Shown piece after piece: positions 35,416-43,545 of a stretch of 64,000 nt of DNA. The stretch's first letter is position 1; the number at the start of each line of letters is the position of its first letter. The notes below the pieces were generated by a model. That model was not told where the DNA came from and searched no databases. It saw only the letters and a list, made by a program, of their open reading frames with translations. Position numbers and translations under genes: made by a program. The stretch lies in NCBI GenBank assembly GCA_035623075.1, contig DASPUC010000027.1, forward strand, positions 62,001-126,000, written 5' to 3'. Source of the DNA: Nitrospiraceae bacterium. GTDB taxonomy: Bacteria; Nitrospirota; Nitrospiria; Nitrospirales; Nitrospiraceae.

Positions 35416-35712
35416 TTACTCCTTCGCCATGCGCTCGTGCAATCGCGCGAGGCGCTTTTCCGTCGACTGTTTGATGAAGGCCATGTTTTCTGCGAGATGC
35501 TGTTCGGCGTTGATTTTGCCCTCGTCGCGCCGCTTCTGCTGAGCGAGCCCGAAGGTCGCGATTGACGGGCCGTCCTCTTTGTTCAGTTCCTTCCATACCT
35601 CCGTGCATCGAGCCTGCTTAGCCGGCGGATATTTGTCGCAGGGTGGATCGGCTCCGAGCGCAACCGTTCCGCCAAGCGCAGGCAGCAACCCCAATGCCAT
35701 CACAATTTTCAT
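35416..35712 (-). CDS. Small exported protein, unknown
   Basis: 98 residues from ATG 35712 (MKIVMALGLLPALGG); the longer start at 35751 is less likely. Signal peptide to about residue 21 (GALGAD). Mature region has two Cys (PPCDKYPPAKQARC), a possible disulfide, and a lysine-rich helical C-terminus. No recognised family. It converges on the BFN-like gene, 4 bases apart. Confidence 0.6.
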   Translation of the reverse strand: MKIVMALGLLPALGGTVALGADPPCDKYPPAKQARCTEVWKELNKEDGPSIATFGLAQQKRRDEGKINAEQHLAENMAFIKQSTEKRLARLHERMAKE

Positions 35713-35756
35713 GCTGAGTCGCCTGCCTGAATGCCCATTCATGTTGCGCACACAAT

Positions 35757-36740
35757 CTAAATCTTTATCGCGTCATTGACATCCTGAAGCGTCTGGTGTG
35801 CCACCTGACCGGCTCGTTTGCTGCCGTCTTCGACGATGTCGTCCAGGCGGGCTGGATTCTTAATAAGGGCGGCGCGAGCCTCCCACATCGGGGTCATCCG
35901 TTCCACGATGCGGTCGGCGACGAGCTTTTTACAGTCGATGCACCCGATCGCTGCCGTCCGGCATTCCTTGTTGATCTGCTGTTGGACGGCAGGCGTGGAG
36001 AAGATCTTATGGAAATCGTAGACGGGACAGATGTCCGGATTGCCCGGGTCGTTGCGCCGGATCCGCGCCGGGTCTGTGACCATGGTCTTCAATTTCTGGC
36101 GAACGACCGGTTCCGTGTCGGAGAGATTGATCGTATTCCCATAGCTCTTGCTCATCTTCCTGCCATCAGTCCCGAGGACCTTAGGAAATTTAGTGAGGTG
36201 TTCCATCGGTTCAGGGAAAACCGGTTTGTAAAGGCTGTTGAACCGACGTGCGATCTCGCGGGTGAGTTCCAAATGAGGGAGTTGGTCCTTACCAACCGGG
36301 ACGAAGTCCGGTCTGTACAATAGAATGTCCGCAGCCTGGAGGACGGGGTAGCCCAAGAACCCATACGTACTCAGGTCGCGTTCCTTGATCTCCTCTTGTT
36401 TTTCCTTGTAGGTCGGGTTGCGCTCCAACCAGGGCACCGGGACGATCATCGACAACAGTAAGTGCAGGATCGCGTGCTCGGGGATGCGGGATTGGACGAA
36501 GACCGTGGCCTTTGACGGATCGATCTCGGCTGCCAGCCAATCGATGAGCAGCTCACGCACGAATTCGCGGATCCGACTCGTGTCGGCGTAGTTTGTCGAC
36601 AGAGCATGCCAGTCGGCCACGAAGAAATAACAGTCGAACTCGTTCTGGAGCCCCTTCCAATTCTCCAACGCCCCTAGATAGTTGCCGAGATGGAGCAACC
36701 CGCTGGGCTGCATACCGCTCAGGACCCGCTTCTTGGTCAT
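35757..36740 (-). CDS. trpS: Tryptophanyl-tRNA synthetase
   Basis: 327 residues from ATG 36740, within the family's usual length. It charges tRNA-Trp. The HIGH-equivalent is SGLLHLGN near residue 13 and the KMSKS motif is GRKMSKSYGN near 195. The frame open to 36929 runs back into the M50 protease gene and is not used; the ATG overlaps the protease stop codon (ATGA), so both are translated from one mRNA. Confidence 0.95.
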   Translation of the reverse strand: MTKKRVLSGMQPSGLLHLGNYLGALENWKGLQNEFDCYFFVADWHALSTNYADTSRIREFVRELLIDWLAAEIDPSKATVFVQSRIPEHAILHLLLSMIVPVPWLERNPTYKEKQEEIKERDLSTYGFLGYPVLQAADILLYRPDFVPVGKDQLPHLELTREIARRFNSLYKPVFPEPMEHLTKFPKVLGTDGRKMSKSYGNTINLSDTEPVVRQKLKTMVTDPARIRRNDPGNPDICPVYDFHKIFSTPAVQQQINKECRTAAIGCIDCKKLVADRIVERMTPMWEARAALIKNPARLDDIVEDGSKRAGQVAHQTLQDVNDAIKI

Positions 36741-37480
36741 GGCGTCGCGTCCGCTCCCAGGCCCATTGCCGCTGACAAGATGCCGCCCGACACAGCATGC
36801 GTCAAGGTGGTGGTGACGGTGTGAATGAGTCGGATTTGCGGGTCGAACATGATGAGTGCCACCAGGATGAACATGCCGTACGGCTCGAGGCGCATGAGCG
36901 CAAGGGCGGGCTTCGAGGGAAGCAGGCAAGTCAGAATGCGTCCTCCGTCGAGTGGGGGAATGGGAATCAGATTGAAGAGCATCAGGAGCACGTTGATTAA
37001 GAGCGAATAGACCGCCATTACTGCGAGAGGAAGCGTGATCATCGTCTGGAACGACCGCGGCGCTGGAGTTTCATCATTGGAAGACCAATACTGCGCAACG
37101 GAAGCGTCGAGGGACAGCAGACTGGTAAAGAGTAGTGCGCTTCCGATCGCGAGGATCAGATTCATCCCGGGCCCCGCCGCGGCCACGAGCGCCATGTCCC
37201 GTCTTGGCTGATGCATGAGGCGAGGATCGACCGGAACCGGTTTCGCCCATCCGAGAAAGAATCCACCCGGCATCAGGAGACAGAGCAACGGCAGAATGAC
37301 CGTGCCGAATGGATCGATGTGGGCCAGCGGATTCATCGTGAGGCGGCCTTGCAGTTTGGCCGTCGGGTCCCCGCATCGATAGGCAACCCAGCCGTGCGCG
37401 TACTCATGGAGGACCATGGCGAACAGAAGCGGCAAGCCCATGTAGGACATTTTGTGAAGGATTTCAGCTAGTGCATCCAT
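36737..37480 (-). CDS. Site-2 protease family (M50) membrane metalloprotease
   Basis: 247 residues, the compact M50 form. Zinc motif HEYAH (HExxH) in LLFAMVLHEYAHGW and the second metal-site region NLIPIPPLDGGRIL. Five or six membrane segments. It cleaves membrane proteins inside the bilayer. Its 3' end overlaps trpS by 4 bases. No substrate gene is evident nearby. Confidence 0.9.
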   Translation of the reverse strand: MDALAEILHKMSYMGLPLLFAMVLHEYAHGWVAYRCGDPTAKLQGRLTMNPLAHIDPFGTVILPLLCLLMPGGFFLGWAKPVPVDPRLMHQPRRDMALVAAAGPGMNLILAIGSALLFTSLLSLDASVAQYWSSNDETPAPRSFQTMITLPLAVMAVYSLLINVLLMLFNLIPIPPLDGGRILTCLLPSKPALALMRLEPYGMFILVALIMFDPQIRLIHTVTTTLTHAVSGGILSAAMGLGADATP

Positions 37481-37492
37481 TGGTGTGGCGTC

Positions 37493-39481
37493 TCAATCGA
37501 GTTGTGTGAATCGACCGCGCTTCACTTGGATCAGGAACAGGGATCGGTTCAGCGTCCCGTCCGAGCCGAACGAAGTGGGACCGACCATCGTCGGGAGATC
37601 TCGTTGGGTCATGAGATAGTCGCGCACTGCTTCACCGGAAGAGGCGCCCTTCCTGATGGCTTCAAGAACGAGTCGTGCAGCGTCATAGCCCTGCATGGCA
37701 AACAATGTCGGGGTTGCCTGGAACCGCTTCTTGTACCGATCGACGAAGTCTTGCACGTTTGGATTGGGGCTGTCCACGAAGAATCCATCCACAAAGATCG
37801 CGCCGTCGATCGACTGGTCGGCGGTTCGGGCAAAGTCCGGTGAATTCCATCCGTTGGTGCCGAGGAATGGCACCTTCATGTCGTGAAAATTCAGCTGGGC
37901 GGCGATGAGACCGGCTTCCTGGGCACGGCCCGGGACGAAGATCGCGTCAAACCCAGGGGTATAGAGCACTTTCTTGTCGAGCTTCGTCTGTTTCCCGGTC
38001 ATCTTCGTCGGATCCACGGGCACGGAGAGACCGTACTTCTTCAAATCCTCCGCCTTCATCCGTTTGAGTTGCGCGTTGAAGTCAGTCTCGCCTTCCTTAT
38101 ACGACTCCATCGCAATGATTTCGCCGTCGTGTTGTTGGATCTCCTGGGCAAAGAGCCGTGCGAGTTCGCGGCCGTAGGTCGTCTCCGGATAGAGAATGCA
38201 AAAACGGCGGTATCCCTGCTCGACAATGGCGTAGGATGCAATGCGTTTCGCCTGCATCCCATAGGTGAGGGCGGTGCTGAACACATAGCCACCCAATCGG
38301 CGGACGTTCGGGATCGTCGCGGTCGGCGTGATCAGAGGAGTCTTGGTCCGTTCGGCCAATTCGGCCATGACCGGCAGGCTCTTCGACAAGAGCGGGCCGA
38401 TGACGGCAACCGGATGATCATCTGTCAACAGCCGGGACAGGTCATCGAGGAACGTGGGCCGCTCGGATTCATAGTCTTTCACGATCAGCCCGACCGAGGT
38501 ACCCGTGACGTGGTCCTTATTGAGTTCAACGGCCAGCTGGATCCCGGCCAACACATCGTTGGAAAAGGGCGCGACTTTTCCGGACAGCGGCAGCACGGCG
38601 GCCAGCACATACTGATAAGTTTTGAGTCTGACTTGCAGCGTGCTCAAGAGATCGGACGCTTTCGTCGCGTAGGGGTGGGTCGGGAAGCGATTCAGAAACT
38701 GCTGAATCTGACGGGTCGCCTGGTGATCTTCACCCCGCGCGACGTAGAACTCGATCAGACGAATCGAAGCAAGGTCGCCGGGAAACGTTCGCGAATAGAG
38801 TTCTTGGATCCGGTCCAGTGTTTTCCTGTCCAGTTGGCCGTTGATCAGTTCACTGATACGAGTATGAATTTCCTCAGCTTGATCGTCCGGGGCGAGCGCC
38901 ATTTCATCCAGCCACGCTTGAATCGCTCGCACCGGCTCCTTTTTTTTCAAATACAGCTCGCCGCTCAGGTGCATGGCCTCCAGTTTGGCCGTATCGTCTT
39001 TCGAGAGTGTGCGGAGGTTGACAAGGATCGGCAAGGCAAGGTCGACGTTCCCCATCGCGGCATGGACACGGGCCAACATTAACTTGCCCCGGTCGGAGAG
39101 CTCTGAATCGGGAAACTCGACTTGCAATTGCTGGAGGTACTTCAAGGCTTCCGGGAATTCTTTTGTTTCGTAGAGGGCGGCTCCGAGCAAGAGATAGGCG
39201 TCGTCCAACAGTTCGGGCTTGGGCGACGTGGTCAGAAAGCGGCGCAGGATGGTGGTCGCTTCCTCCGCTTGGCCGGCGTCGAGAAGACGTTTGGCTTGGG
39301 TCAGCGCGGGATGCGATTCCGGTGTACCTTTCGCTGTTTCGGCATATACCGGTCGACTCTCCCACCATTCGGCCGATGGGCTGATGCCTGCTGAGATGAG
39401 GCCGACGATGCCGAGAAGACTCAACAGCGCGCGACTCCTGCGAGTCGGCAAACCAAACAACGCGACGATGCGATTGATCAT
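37493..39481 (-). CDS. TPR plus periplasmic-binding (LpoA-like) protein
   Basis: 662 residues with a signal peptide. The N-terminal half holds TPR-like repeats (AKRLLDAGQAEEATTILRRF, ALKYLQQLQVEFPDSELSDRGKLMLA). The C-terminal half is a type-I periplasmic-binding fold: YVLAAVLPLSGKVAPFSNDVLAGIQLAV, AVIGPLLSKSLPVMAELAE, TPLITPTATIPNVRRLGGYVF, and FVPGRAQEAGLIAAQL. This order matches LpoA-type activators of penicillin-binding proteins, and also some branched-chain amino-acid receptor relatives. The binding of a penicillin-binding protein is inference. Confidence 0.8.
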   Translation of the reverse strand: MINRIVALFGLPTRRSRALLSLLGIVGLISAGISPSAEWWESRPVYAETAKGTPESHPALTQAKRLLDAGQAEEATTILRRFLTTSPKPELLDDAYLLLGAALYETKEFPEALKYLQQLQVEFPDSELSDRGKLMLARVHAAMGNVDLALPILVNLRTLSKDDTAKLEAMHLSGELYLKKKEPVRAIQAWLDEMALAPDDQAEEIHTRISELINGQLDRKTLDRIQELYSRTFPGDLASIRLIEFYVARGEDHQATRQIQQFLNRFPTHPYATKASDLLSTLQVRLKTYQYVLAAVLPLSGKVAPFSNDVLAGIQLAVELNKDHVTGTSVGLIVKDYESERPTFLDDLSRLLTDDHPVAVIGPLLSKSLPVMAELAERTKTPLITPTATIPNVRRLGGYVFSTALTYGMQAKRIASYAIVEQGYRRFCILYPETTYGRELARLFAQEIQQHDGEIIAMESYKEGETDFNAQLKRMKAEDLKKYGLSVPVDPTKMTGKQTKLDKKVLYTPGFDAIFVPGRAQEAGLIAAQLNFHDMKVPFLGTNGWNSPDFARTADQSIDGAIFVDGFFVDSPNPNVQDFVDRYKKRFQATPTLFAMQGYDAARLVLEAIRKGASSGEAVRDYLMTQRDLPTMVGPTSFGSDGTLNRSLFLIQVKRGRFTQLD

Positions 39482-39604
39482 GGATTCCTGTGGAAGGTTC
39501 TGGAATTTGTGTTCACGTGACTACTATCGGAAACCCTGTGGGGTGTCAAGGCAATCTCCGCGCAGTTCGTTGTCTTCATCGGAGCGATTCGCTATCATCG
39601 AATC

Positions 39605-40546
39605 ATGCTGTTGCATCCGATGGTTGAACTATACTTGACTCACCTCCGCATCGAAGGAGGGCTGTCGGTCAACACGCTGGAGGCCTATCGACGGGACCTG
39701 CTCAAATTTCAAGCCTACGCGCATCGGGCTGGTGTGTCGTTGCCCGCACAGATGACCTCCAACACGGTCATGGAGTTTCTTCGCTCTTTGAGAGACGCTC
39801 GGATGTCGCACACCTCTTCAGCCCGCTGCTTGTCCGCTATCCGCGGCTGGCTCCGGTTTCTCAGGCAGGAGCATGTGATCGATGTAGATCCTGCCGTCGG
39901 ATTGACGTCGAGTCGTCGTGGCCTCAAACTGCCGAAAACCTTGTCTCAGCATGAAGTGACAGCGTTGCTGGATCTACCGACCCAGAACACGCGTGAGGAC
40001 TCTCGCGACCGGGCGATGGTGGAACTGCTCTATGCGACCGGATTGCGGGTGTCGGAACTTGTTTCGGTGGAAGTTGGAAAGATCAATCTCGATGTCGGCT
40101 ATCTTTTCGTCACCGGCAAGGGGTCGAAGGAGCGAGTCGTACCGATGAACGATCACGCGCGAGAGGCAGTGCGCCACTACCTCCACGAGGTGCGTCCACG
40201 ACTGTTGAAGCAACGGACCTCGAGGTTTCTGTTCGTGACGACCCGTGGAACTCCCATGACGAGGCAGGCCTTTTGGAAATTGTTGCGTCGACGCGTGCGA
40301 CGCGCCGGCATCACGAAGACCATTTCACCGCATATGTTGCGACATTCGTTCGCGACGCATTTGCTCGAGGGAGGGGCCGATCTCCGATCTGTCCAAGCCA
40401 TGCTCGGACACGCGACCATCGCCACCACCCAAATCTATACGCACGTCGAGCGGGAACGACTCAAGCACGTGCACGATCGATTTTTCCCGCGCAAACATCG
40501 TCGAGCGGGAATGGGCAAGAGGTCTGCTATCAGAGGTCCACAGTAA
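39605..40546 (+). CDS. xerD: Tyrosine recombinase, XerC/XerD family
   Basis: 313 residues. The N-terminal SAM-like domain is at about 6-90. Catalytic residues visible: Arg148 (ATGLRVSEL), Lys172 or 175 (GKGSKER), His243/Arg246 (HMLRHSF), His269 (LGHAT), Tyr278 (TTQIYTHV). It resolves chromosome dimers at dif. The gene is followed by a promoter and two tRNA genes, the second of which has 3'-end copies. Start ATG 39605 or 39620; neither has a strong ribosome site. Confidence 0.9.
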   Translation: MLLHPMVELYLTHLRIEGGLSVNTLEAYRRDLLKFQAYAHRAGVSLPAQMTSNTVMEFLRSLRDARMSHTSSARCLSAIRGWLRFLRQEHVIDVDPAVGLTSSRRGLKLPKTLSQHEVTALLDLPTQNTREDSRDRAMVELLYATGLRVSELVSVEVGKINLDVGYLFVTGKGSKERVVPMNDHAREAVRHYLHEVRPRLLKQRTSRFLFVTTRGTPMTRQAFWKLLRRRVRRAGITKTISPHMLRHSFATHLLEGGADLRSVQAMLGHATIATTQIYTHVERERLKHVHDRFFPRKHRRAGMGKRSAIRGPQ

Positions 40547-40591
40547 AGTGGCCACACTCTCGATATTCTGCAAGAAGGGTGCGAGATTGGA

Positions 40592-40620
40592 TTGACAAGG
40601 GTCGGTGGACTTGGTAGCAT
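40592..40620 (+). promoter_or_regulatory. Promoter of the tRNA-Val/tRNA-Asp unit
   Basis: Perfect TTGACA at 40592-40597, 17-base spacer, TAGCAT at 40615-40620 (4 of 6). The GC-rich CCGCC directly after the -10 resembles the discriminator of stringently controlled stable-RNA promoters. The tRNA-Val gene begins about 20 bases after the expected start. Confidence 0.7.
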
Positions 40621-40643
40621 CCGCCAAGGTTGCTAGGAAAATC

Positions 40644-40719
40644 GGGCGGATAGCTCAGTTGGAAGAGCGCTGCCCTTACAAGGCAGAGGTCACAGGTTCG
40701 ATCCCTGTTCCGCCTACCA
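40644..40719 (+). tRNA. tRNA-Val (anticodon TAC), CCA encoded
   Basis: Cloverleaf fits: acceptor GGGCGGA with TCCGCCT (first pair G-U), D arm GCTCAGTTGGAAGAGC, anticodon arm CTGCC-CTTACAA-GGCAG with TAC, T arm ACAGG-TTCGATC-CCTGT, discriminator A and encoded CCA. Confidence 0.95.
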
Positions 40720-40841
40720 GCCGGATGGTGTTGGTGATTCGGAACAGGCCAGCATTGTAAAGACGGATGAAAATTTCAGACGAGACCACCCGCTAGTTAT
40801 AGTCTTGTCGCTCCGAATTTCCGCTATAGGTAGAGTCACGA

Positions 40842-40920
40842 GGGGCCGTCGTTCAGCCTGGTTTAGGACGCCAGATTGTCAATCTGGAGGTCGCGGGTTC
40901 AAATCCCGTCGGCCCCGCCA
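40842..40920 (+). tRNA. tRNA-Asp (anticodon GTC), CCA encoded
   Basis: Acceptor GGGGCCG with CGGCCCC, anticodon arm CCAGA-TTGTCAA-TCTGG with GTC, T arm GCGGG-TTCAAAT-CCCGT, discriminator G and encoded CCA. The D loop is long. A run of six T follows. The 122 bases between this and tRNA-Val show no strong promoter, so both may be one transcript. Its 3' 25 or so bases plus T-run are repeated downstream. Confidence 0.95.
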
Positions 40921-41290
40921 TTTTTTCTGTCCCCGTGTTCACGTTGCAGGCGTTGAACGCGCGACCGGGGGTTTCGAAGGGGGTATGTCCCCTTCGTGGG
41001 GAGCATACGAGGGGGCTGGCCCCCTCCGTGGAAGCTGGCGAGGCAGGCTTCGGGGCCGAGCCAGCGACGGAGCGCGGTTCAATTCCCGTCGGCCCCGCCA
41101 TTTTTTTCTCAATGAACGTGTTGGGGCCATGAGCCCGCAACATGTCGTACTGAAGGGGTTGTGCCCCCTTTCGTGAGGAACGTACAAGAGGACCGGCCAC
41201 CAGCTGCAGCGGTTAGGGAGGCAGGCTTCAGGGCCGAGCTAACAGTTGGAGGGTGGAACAGCTTCTGTCGGCCTCTCCCTGTTCCTCAAT
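40896..41290 (+). repeat. ~180-bp tandem repeats carrying the tRNA-Asp 3' end
   Basis: GGTTCAA..CCCGTCGGCCCCGCCA plus a T-run at 40896-40926 recurs at 41076-41106 with one mismatch in 31 bases, exactly 180 bases later. A degraded third copy (GTCGGCCTCTCCC) is at 41267, 179 bases on. The spacers are related too: GAAGGGG.. ..CCCCTTTCGTG, GAGGCAGGCTTC, GGGCCGAGC occur in both at the same offset. Spacer one folds into three hairpins: GTATG..CCCC/GGGG..CATAC (40983-41008), GAGGGGG/CCCCCTC (41009-41026), GCTGGC/GCCAGC (41034-41065). Copy two lacks the anticodon arm, so it is no tRNA. It may be a processed RNA, or the scar of repeated integration. No gene is supported at 41107-41353 beyond this decayed unit. 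Confidence 0.88.
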
Positions 41291-41353
41291 GTTTGCTAAA
41301 CTCCCTATGCAACACTACACATTATCCGCTGATGCGGGAAAGGTCGTAGCCGC

Positions 41354-42061
41354 ATGTTTCAAACGAGTACCGTAGAGCTGGTGGGGTCACTCGGTCTGGT
41401 GTCGAAGAGCGTGCTCGTCTTGTTGTTCCTGTTCTCGGTGATCTCCTGGGCCATCATACTGTTCAAGTGGCGTGTGTTTCGCGCGGCCGACCGCGGGGAT
41501 CAGCGCTTCATGGCGCTCTTGGCCAAAACCAAAGATCTCGGCGACCTCTATCGTCAGATCAGAAAGATGGAGGAAAGCCCCTGTGGAAGTCTGTTCGAAG
41601 GAACGGTCGAACGCATGGGAGTCGCAAGCGTCGACGGAAAAGACGGGACCGGTTCCGCACCGATTGATCGGCATCTGATCGAACGGACGGCGGCACATCT
41701 TTCTCATAGCCAACTCTCGCGGTTGGAAGCCTATCTTCCTTTTCTCGCCACCACCGGAAACATCGCGCCGTTTGTCGGCCTGCTGGGGACGGTGCTGGGG
41801 ATCATCGATGCCTTCCGTGAGATCGGTGCGCAAGGGACGGCGAGTATCGCTGCGGTCGCTCCCGGGGTCTCAGAGGCGTTGATCGCCACCGCAGCCGGCT
41901 TGTTCACCGCAATTCCGGCCGTCATCGCGTACAACTACTTCCTCACCAGGATTCGACGAACTGCCGCACGAATGGATACGGTCACCATCGAACTACTGGC
42001 CTGGCTCCCGGCTTCCACCAGCACGAAGGCGAAACCAACTCCGGTGGTGATGCAAGCATGA
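41354..42061 (+). CDS. tolQ: TolQ (MotA/TolQ/ExbB proton-channel protein)
   Basis: 235 residues with three membrane helices. The last two helices carry the conserved TGNIAPFVGLLGTVLGIIDAF and PGVSEALIATAAGLFTAIPAVIAYNYF of the proton channel family. With TolR it uses the proton gradient to drive Tol-Pal, which constricts the outer membrane at division. First gene of the cluster; stop overlaps tolR by ATGA. An ExbB assignment is possible from sequence alone, but tolB and pal downstream settle TolQ. Confidence 0.95.
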   Translation: MFQTSTVELVGSLGLVSKSVLVLLFLFSVISWAIILFKWRVFRAADRGDQRFMALLAKTKDLGDLYRQIRKMEESPCGSLFEGTVERMGVASVDGKDGTGSAPIDRHLIERTAAHLSHSQLSRLEAYLPFLATTGNIAPFVGLLGTVLGIIDAFREIGAQGTASIAAVAPGVSEALIATAAGLFTAIPAVIAYNYFLTRIRRTAARMDTVTIELLAWLPASTSTKAKPTPVVMQA

Positions 42062-42513
42062 CGGCGTTCGAATCCAGACAACGACGATTCTTGGCGGAGA
42101 TCAACGTCATTCCGCTGGTCGACGTCGTACTCGTGCTCCTGGTGATTTTTATGGTCACCGCGCCGATGCTGTACCGCGGTATGGACATCAATTTGCCGAA
42201 ATCTGCGACCAACACGATCAAGCCAGAAATGCGCACCGTCCTCACGATCGAGAAGGATCAACGGCTGTACTTGGACAAGGACCCGGTGGGTGTGGCGCAG
42301 CTGGAGCAGAAACTGAAACTGCTGAAGCTGCAGCATCGGGATGTCTCGCTGTACTTGCGCGCTGATCGTGAGGTGCCCTACGGCATCGTCGTACAAGTGA
42401 TGGACGGAGTAAAAAAGGCCGGCATCGAAAAGATCGGCATGGTGACTGAACAGGTTGGTGCCGAACGTGTCAGCGCTCCCCAGTTGATCCATACACCGTC
42501 TCGAAAGAGTTAG
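42058..42513 (+). CDS. tolR: TolR (ExbD/TolR family)
   Basis: 151 residues. One N-terminal membrane helix with the channel Asp in EINVIPLVDVVLVLLVIFMV, then a periplasmic domain (LTIEKDQRLYLDKDPV, DREVPYGIVVQVMDGVKKAG). Partner of TolQ. Overlaps tolQ by four bases. Confidence 0.95.
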   Translation: MTAFESRQRRFLAEINVIPLVDVVLVLLVIFMVTAPMLYRGMDINLPKSATNTIKPEMRTVLTIEKDQRLYLDKDPVGVAQLEQKLKLLKLQHRDVSLYLRADREVPYGIVVQVMDGVKKAGIEKIGMVTEQVGAERVSAPQLIHTPSRKS

Positions 42514-42546
42514 CGAGTCGAATCGGAGAGAGAGAACACGAGTCTT

Positions 42547-43545
42547 ATGGCCTCTCAGGCATACGTCCAATCGGCGCTGTGGTTCGATCACGAAGATCAG
42601 GTGCAGTTCTTCCGCCGGCTGAAACGGGCACTCCTCCTCTCGTTTGTCGCGCATCTCATCATCCTGCTGGTCGTTACGGTTCTTCGGCTGCCGCAGCGCG
42701 GCGAGCGACCGCTTGCTGCAGTCGAAGTGTCGCTCGTCAGCATGTCGACTCCCGCCCCGGTGAAACAGCCTGAACCGGTGCAACCCGTGGCCCAGCCCAA
42801 ACAACCGGCATCGAAGTCTGCTCCCGCCCCCGTCGTCAAAGATACGAGTCCGGCCCGCGTGCCGGTACCTCCGGCGGGGCATGTGGCGCGTGACGTGCTC
42901 CGGGACCTCCAATTGCCGCCGGATGCGCCCAAGTTCGGCGATCTGGCTCCTGCGAAATCGGTGGCGGTGCCTCAGCAGGAAGCTAAGGTGAAAGTGCCGG
43001 ACCTTCCTCGTGTTCCTGATCCAATCCAGGAGCCGACCGCCACGGTTTCTCAACCATCGAAGCTGAGCGATGATGTGGATCGGGAACTTGAGGAGGAGCT
43101 GAAGAAGGTAAAACAATTCACTCCGGCGGCTAAACTTGAGATTCCGAAAGAAGTCAAAGCGCCCGATCAGTCAATGAAGCCGGTTGCGCAGCAGGAAGCC
43201 AAAGTCCCGACGGTCCAGACTCCGGAGACCACACTCAAAATTTCTGGCTCGTCCGGCTCAAATCCATACTGGGCACGGGTTCAGGCTGTGATCAGCAGCA
43301 ATTGGGAGCCGCCTCCGATCGATGTCTCAGGACAAACCTATACTGTGACCATCAAGTTTCGCCTGCAACGCGATGGCACGATCAAAGACGTGACGATTCA
43401 GAAGACTTCCGGTAATAATTATTACGACATGGCGGGCCAGCGGGCAGTCCTTCGGCCGCGTCAGTTACCACCGTTTCCGCCCGATATGACCGAGGGATAT
43501 AAGGATGTGGAAATGGTATTCAGAGTAGGAGAGCCGGCGGGATGA
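42547..43545 (+). CDS. tolA: TolA / TonB-like energy transducer
   Basis: 332 residues. An N-terminal membrane helix (LLLSFVAHLIILLVVTVLRL) is followed by a long Pro/Lys/Ala linker (PAPVKQPEPVQPVAQPKQPA) and a C-terminal TonB/TolA-type domain (YWARVQAVISSNWEPPP, YTVTIKFRLQRDG, AVLRPRQLPPFPPDM). It spans the periplasm and links TolQR to TolB/Pal. Position between tolR and tolB makes this TolA rather than TonB. Overlaps tolB by 4 bases. Confidence 0.92.
   Translation: MASQAYVQSALWFDHEDQVQFFRRLKRALLLSFVAHLIILLVVTVLRLPQRGERPLAAVEVSLVSMSTPAPVKQPEPVQPVAQPKQPASKSAPAPVVKDTSPARVPVPPAGHVARDVLRDLQLPPDAPKFGDLAPAKSVAVPQQEAKVKVPDLPRVPDPIQEPTATVSQPSKLSDDVDRELEEELKKVKQFTPAAKLEIPKEVKAPDQSMKPVAQQEAKVPTVQTPETTLKISGSSGSNPYWARVQAVISSNWEPPPIDVSGQTYTVTIKFRLQRDGTIKDVTIQKTSGNNYYDMAGQRAVLRPRQLPPFPPDMTEGYKDVEMVFRVGEPAG

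Noticed and set aside
37883-39082. 399-codon plus-strand frame opposite the TPR/periplasmic-binding gene
   Set aside because: Mirror of the coding strand of the LpoA-like gene, with Arg/Gly/His-rich text and no domain.
41074-41100. A second complete tRNA-Asp gene
   Set aside because: Only the T-arm 3' half and acceptor 3' strand are present; there is no anticodon arm or 5' acceptor strand upstream.
40853-41200. Minus-strand frame reading MAGPTGFEPAT-type text twice
   Set aside because: This is the well-known spurious protein made by translating the tRNA-Asp antisense strand; its repetition just mirrors the duplicated tRNA end.
41935-43116. 393-codon minus-strand frame opposite tolQ/tolR/tolA
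   Set aside because: Covers three clear tol genes in antisense.
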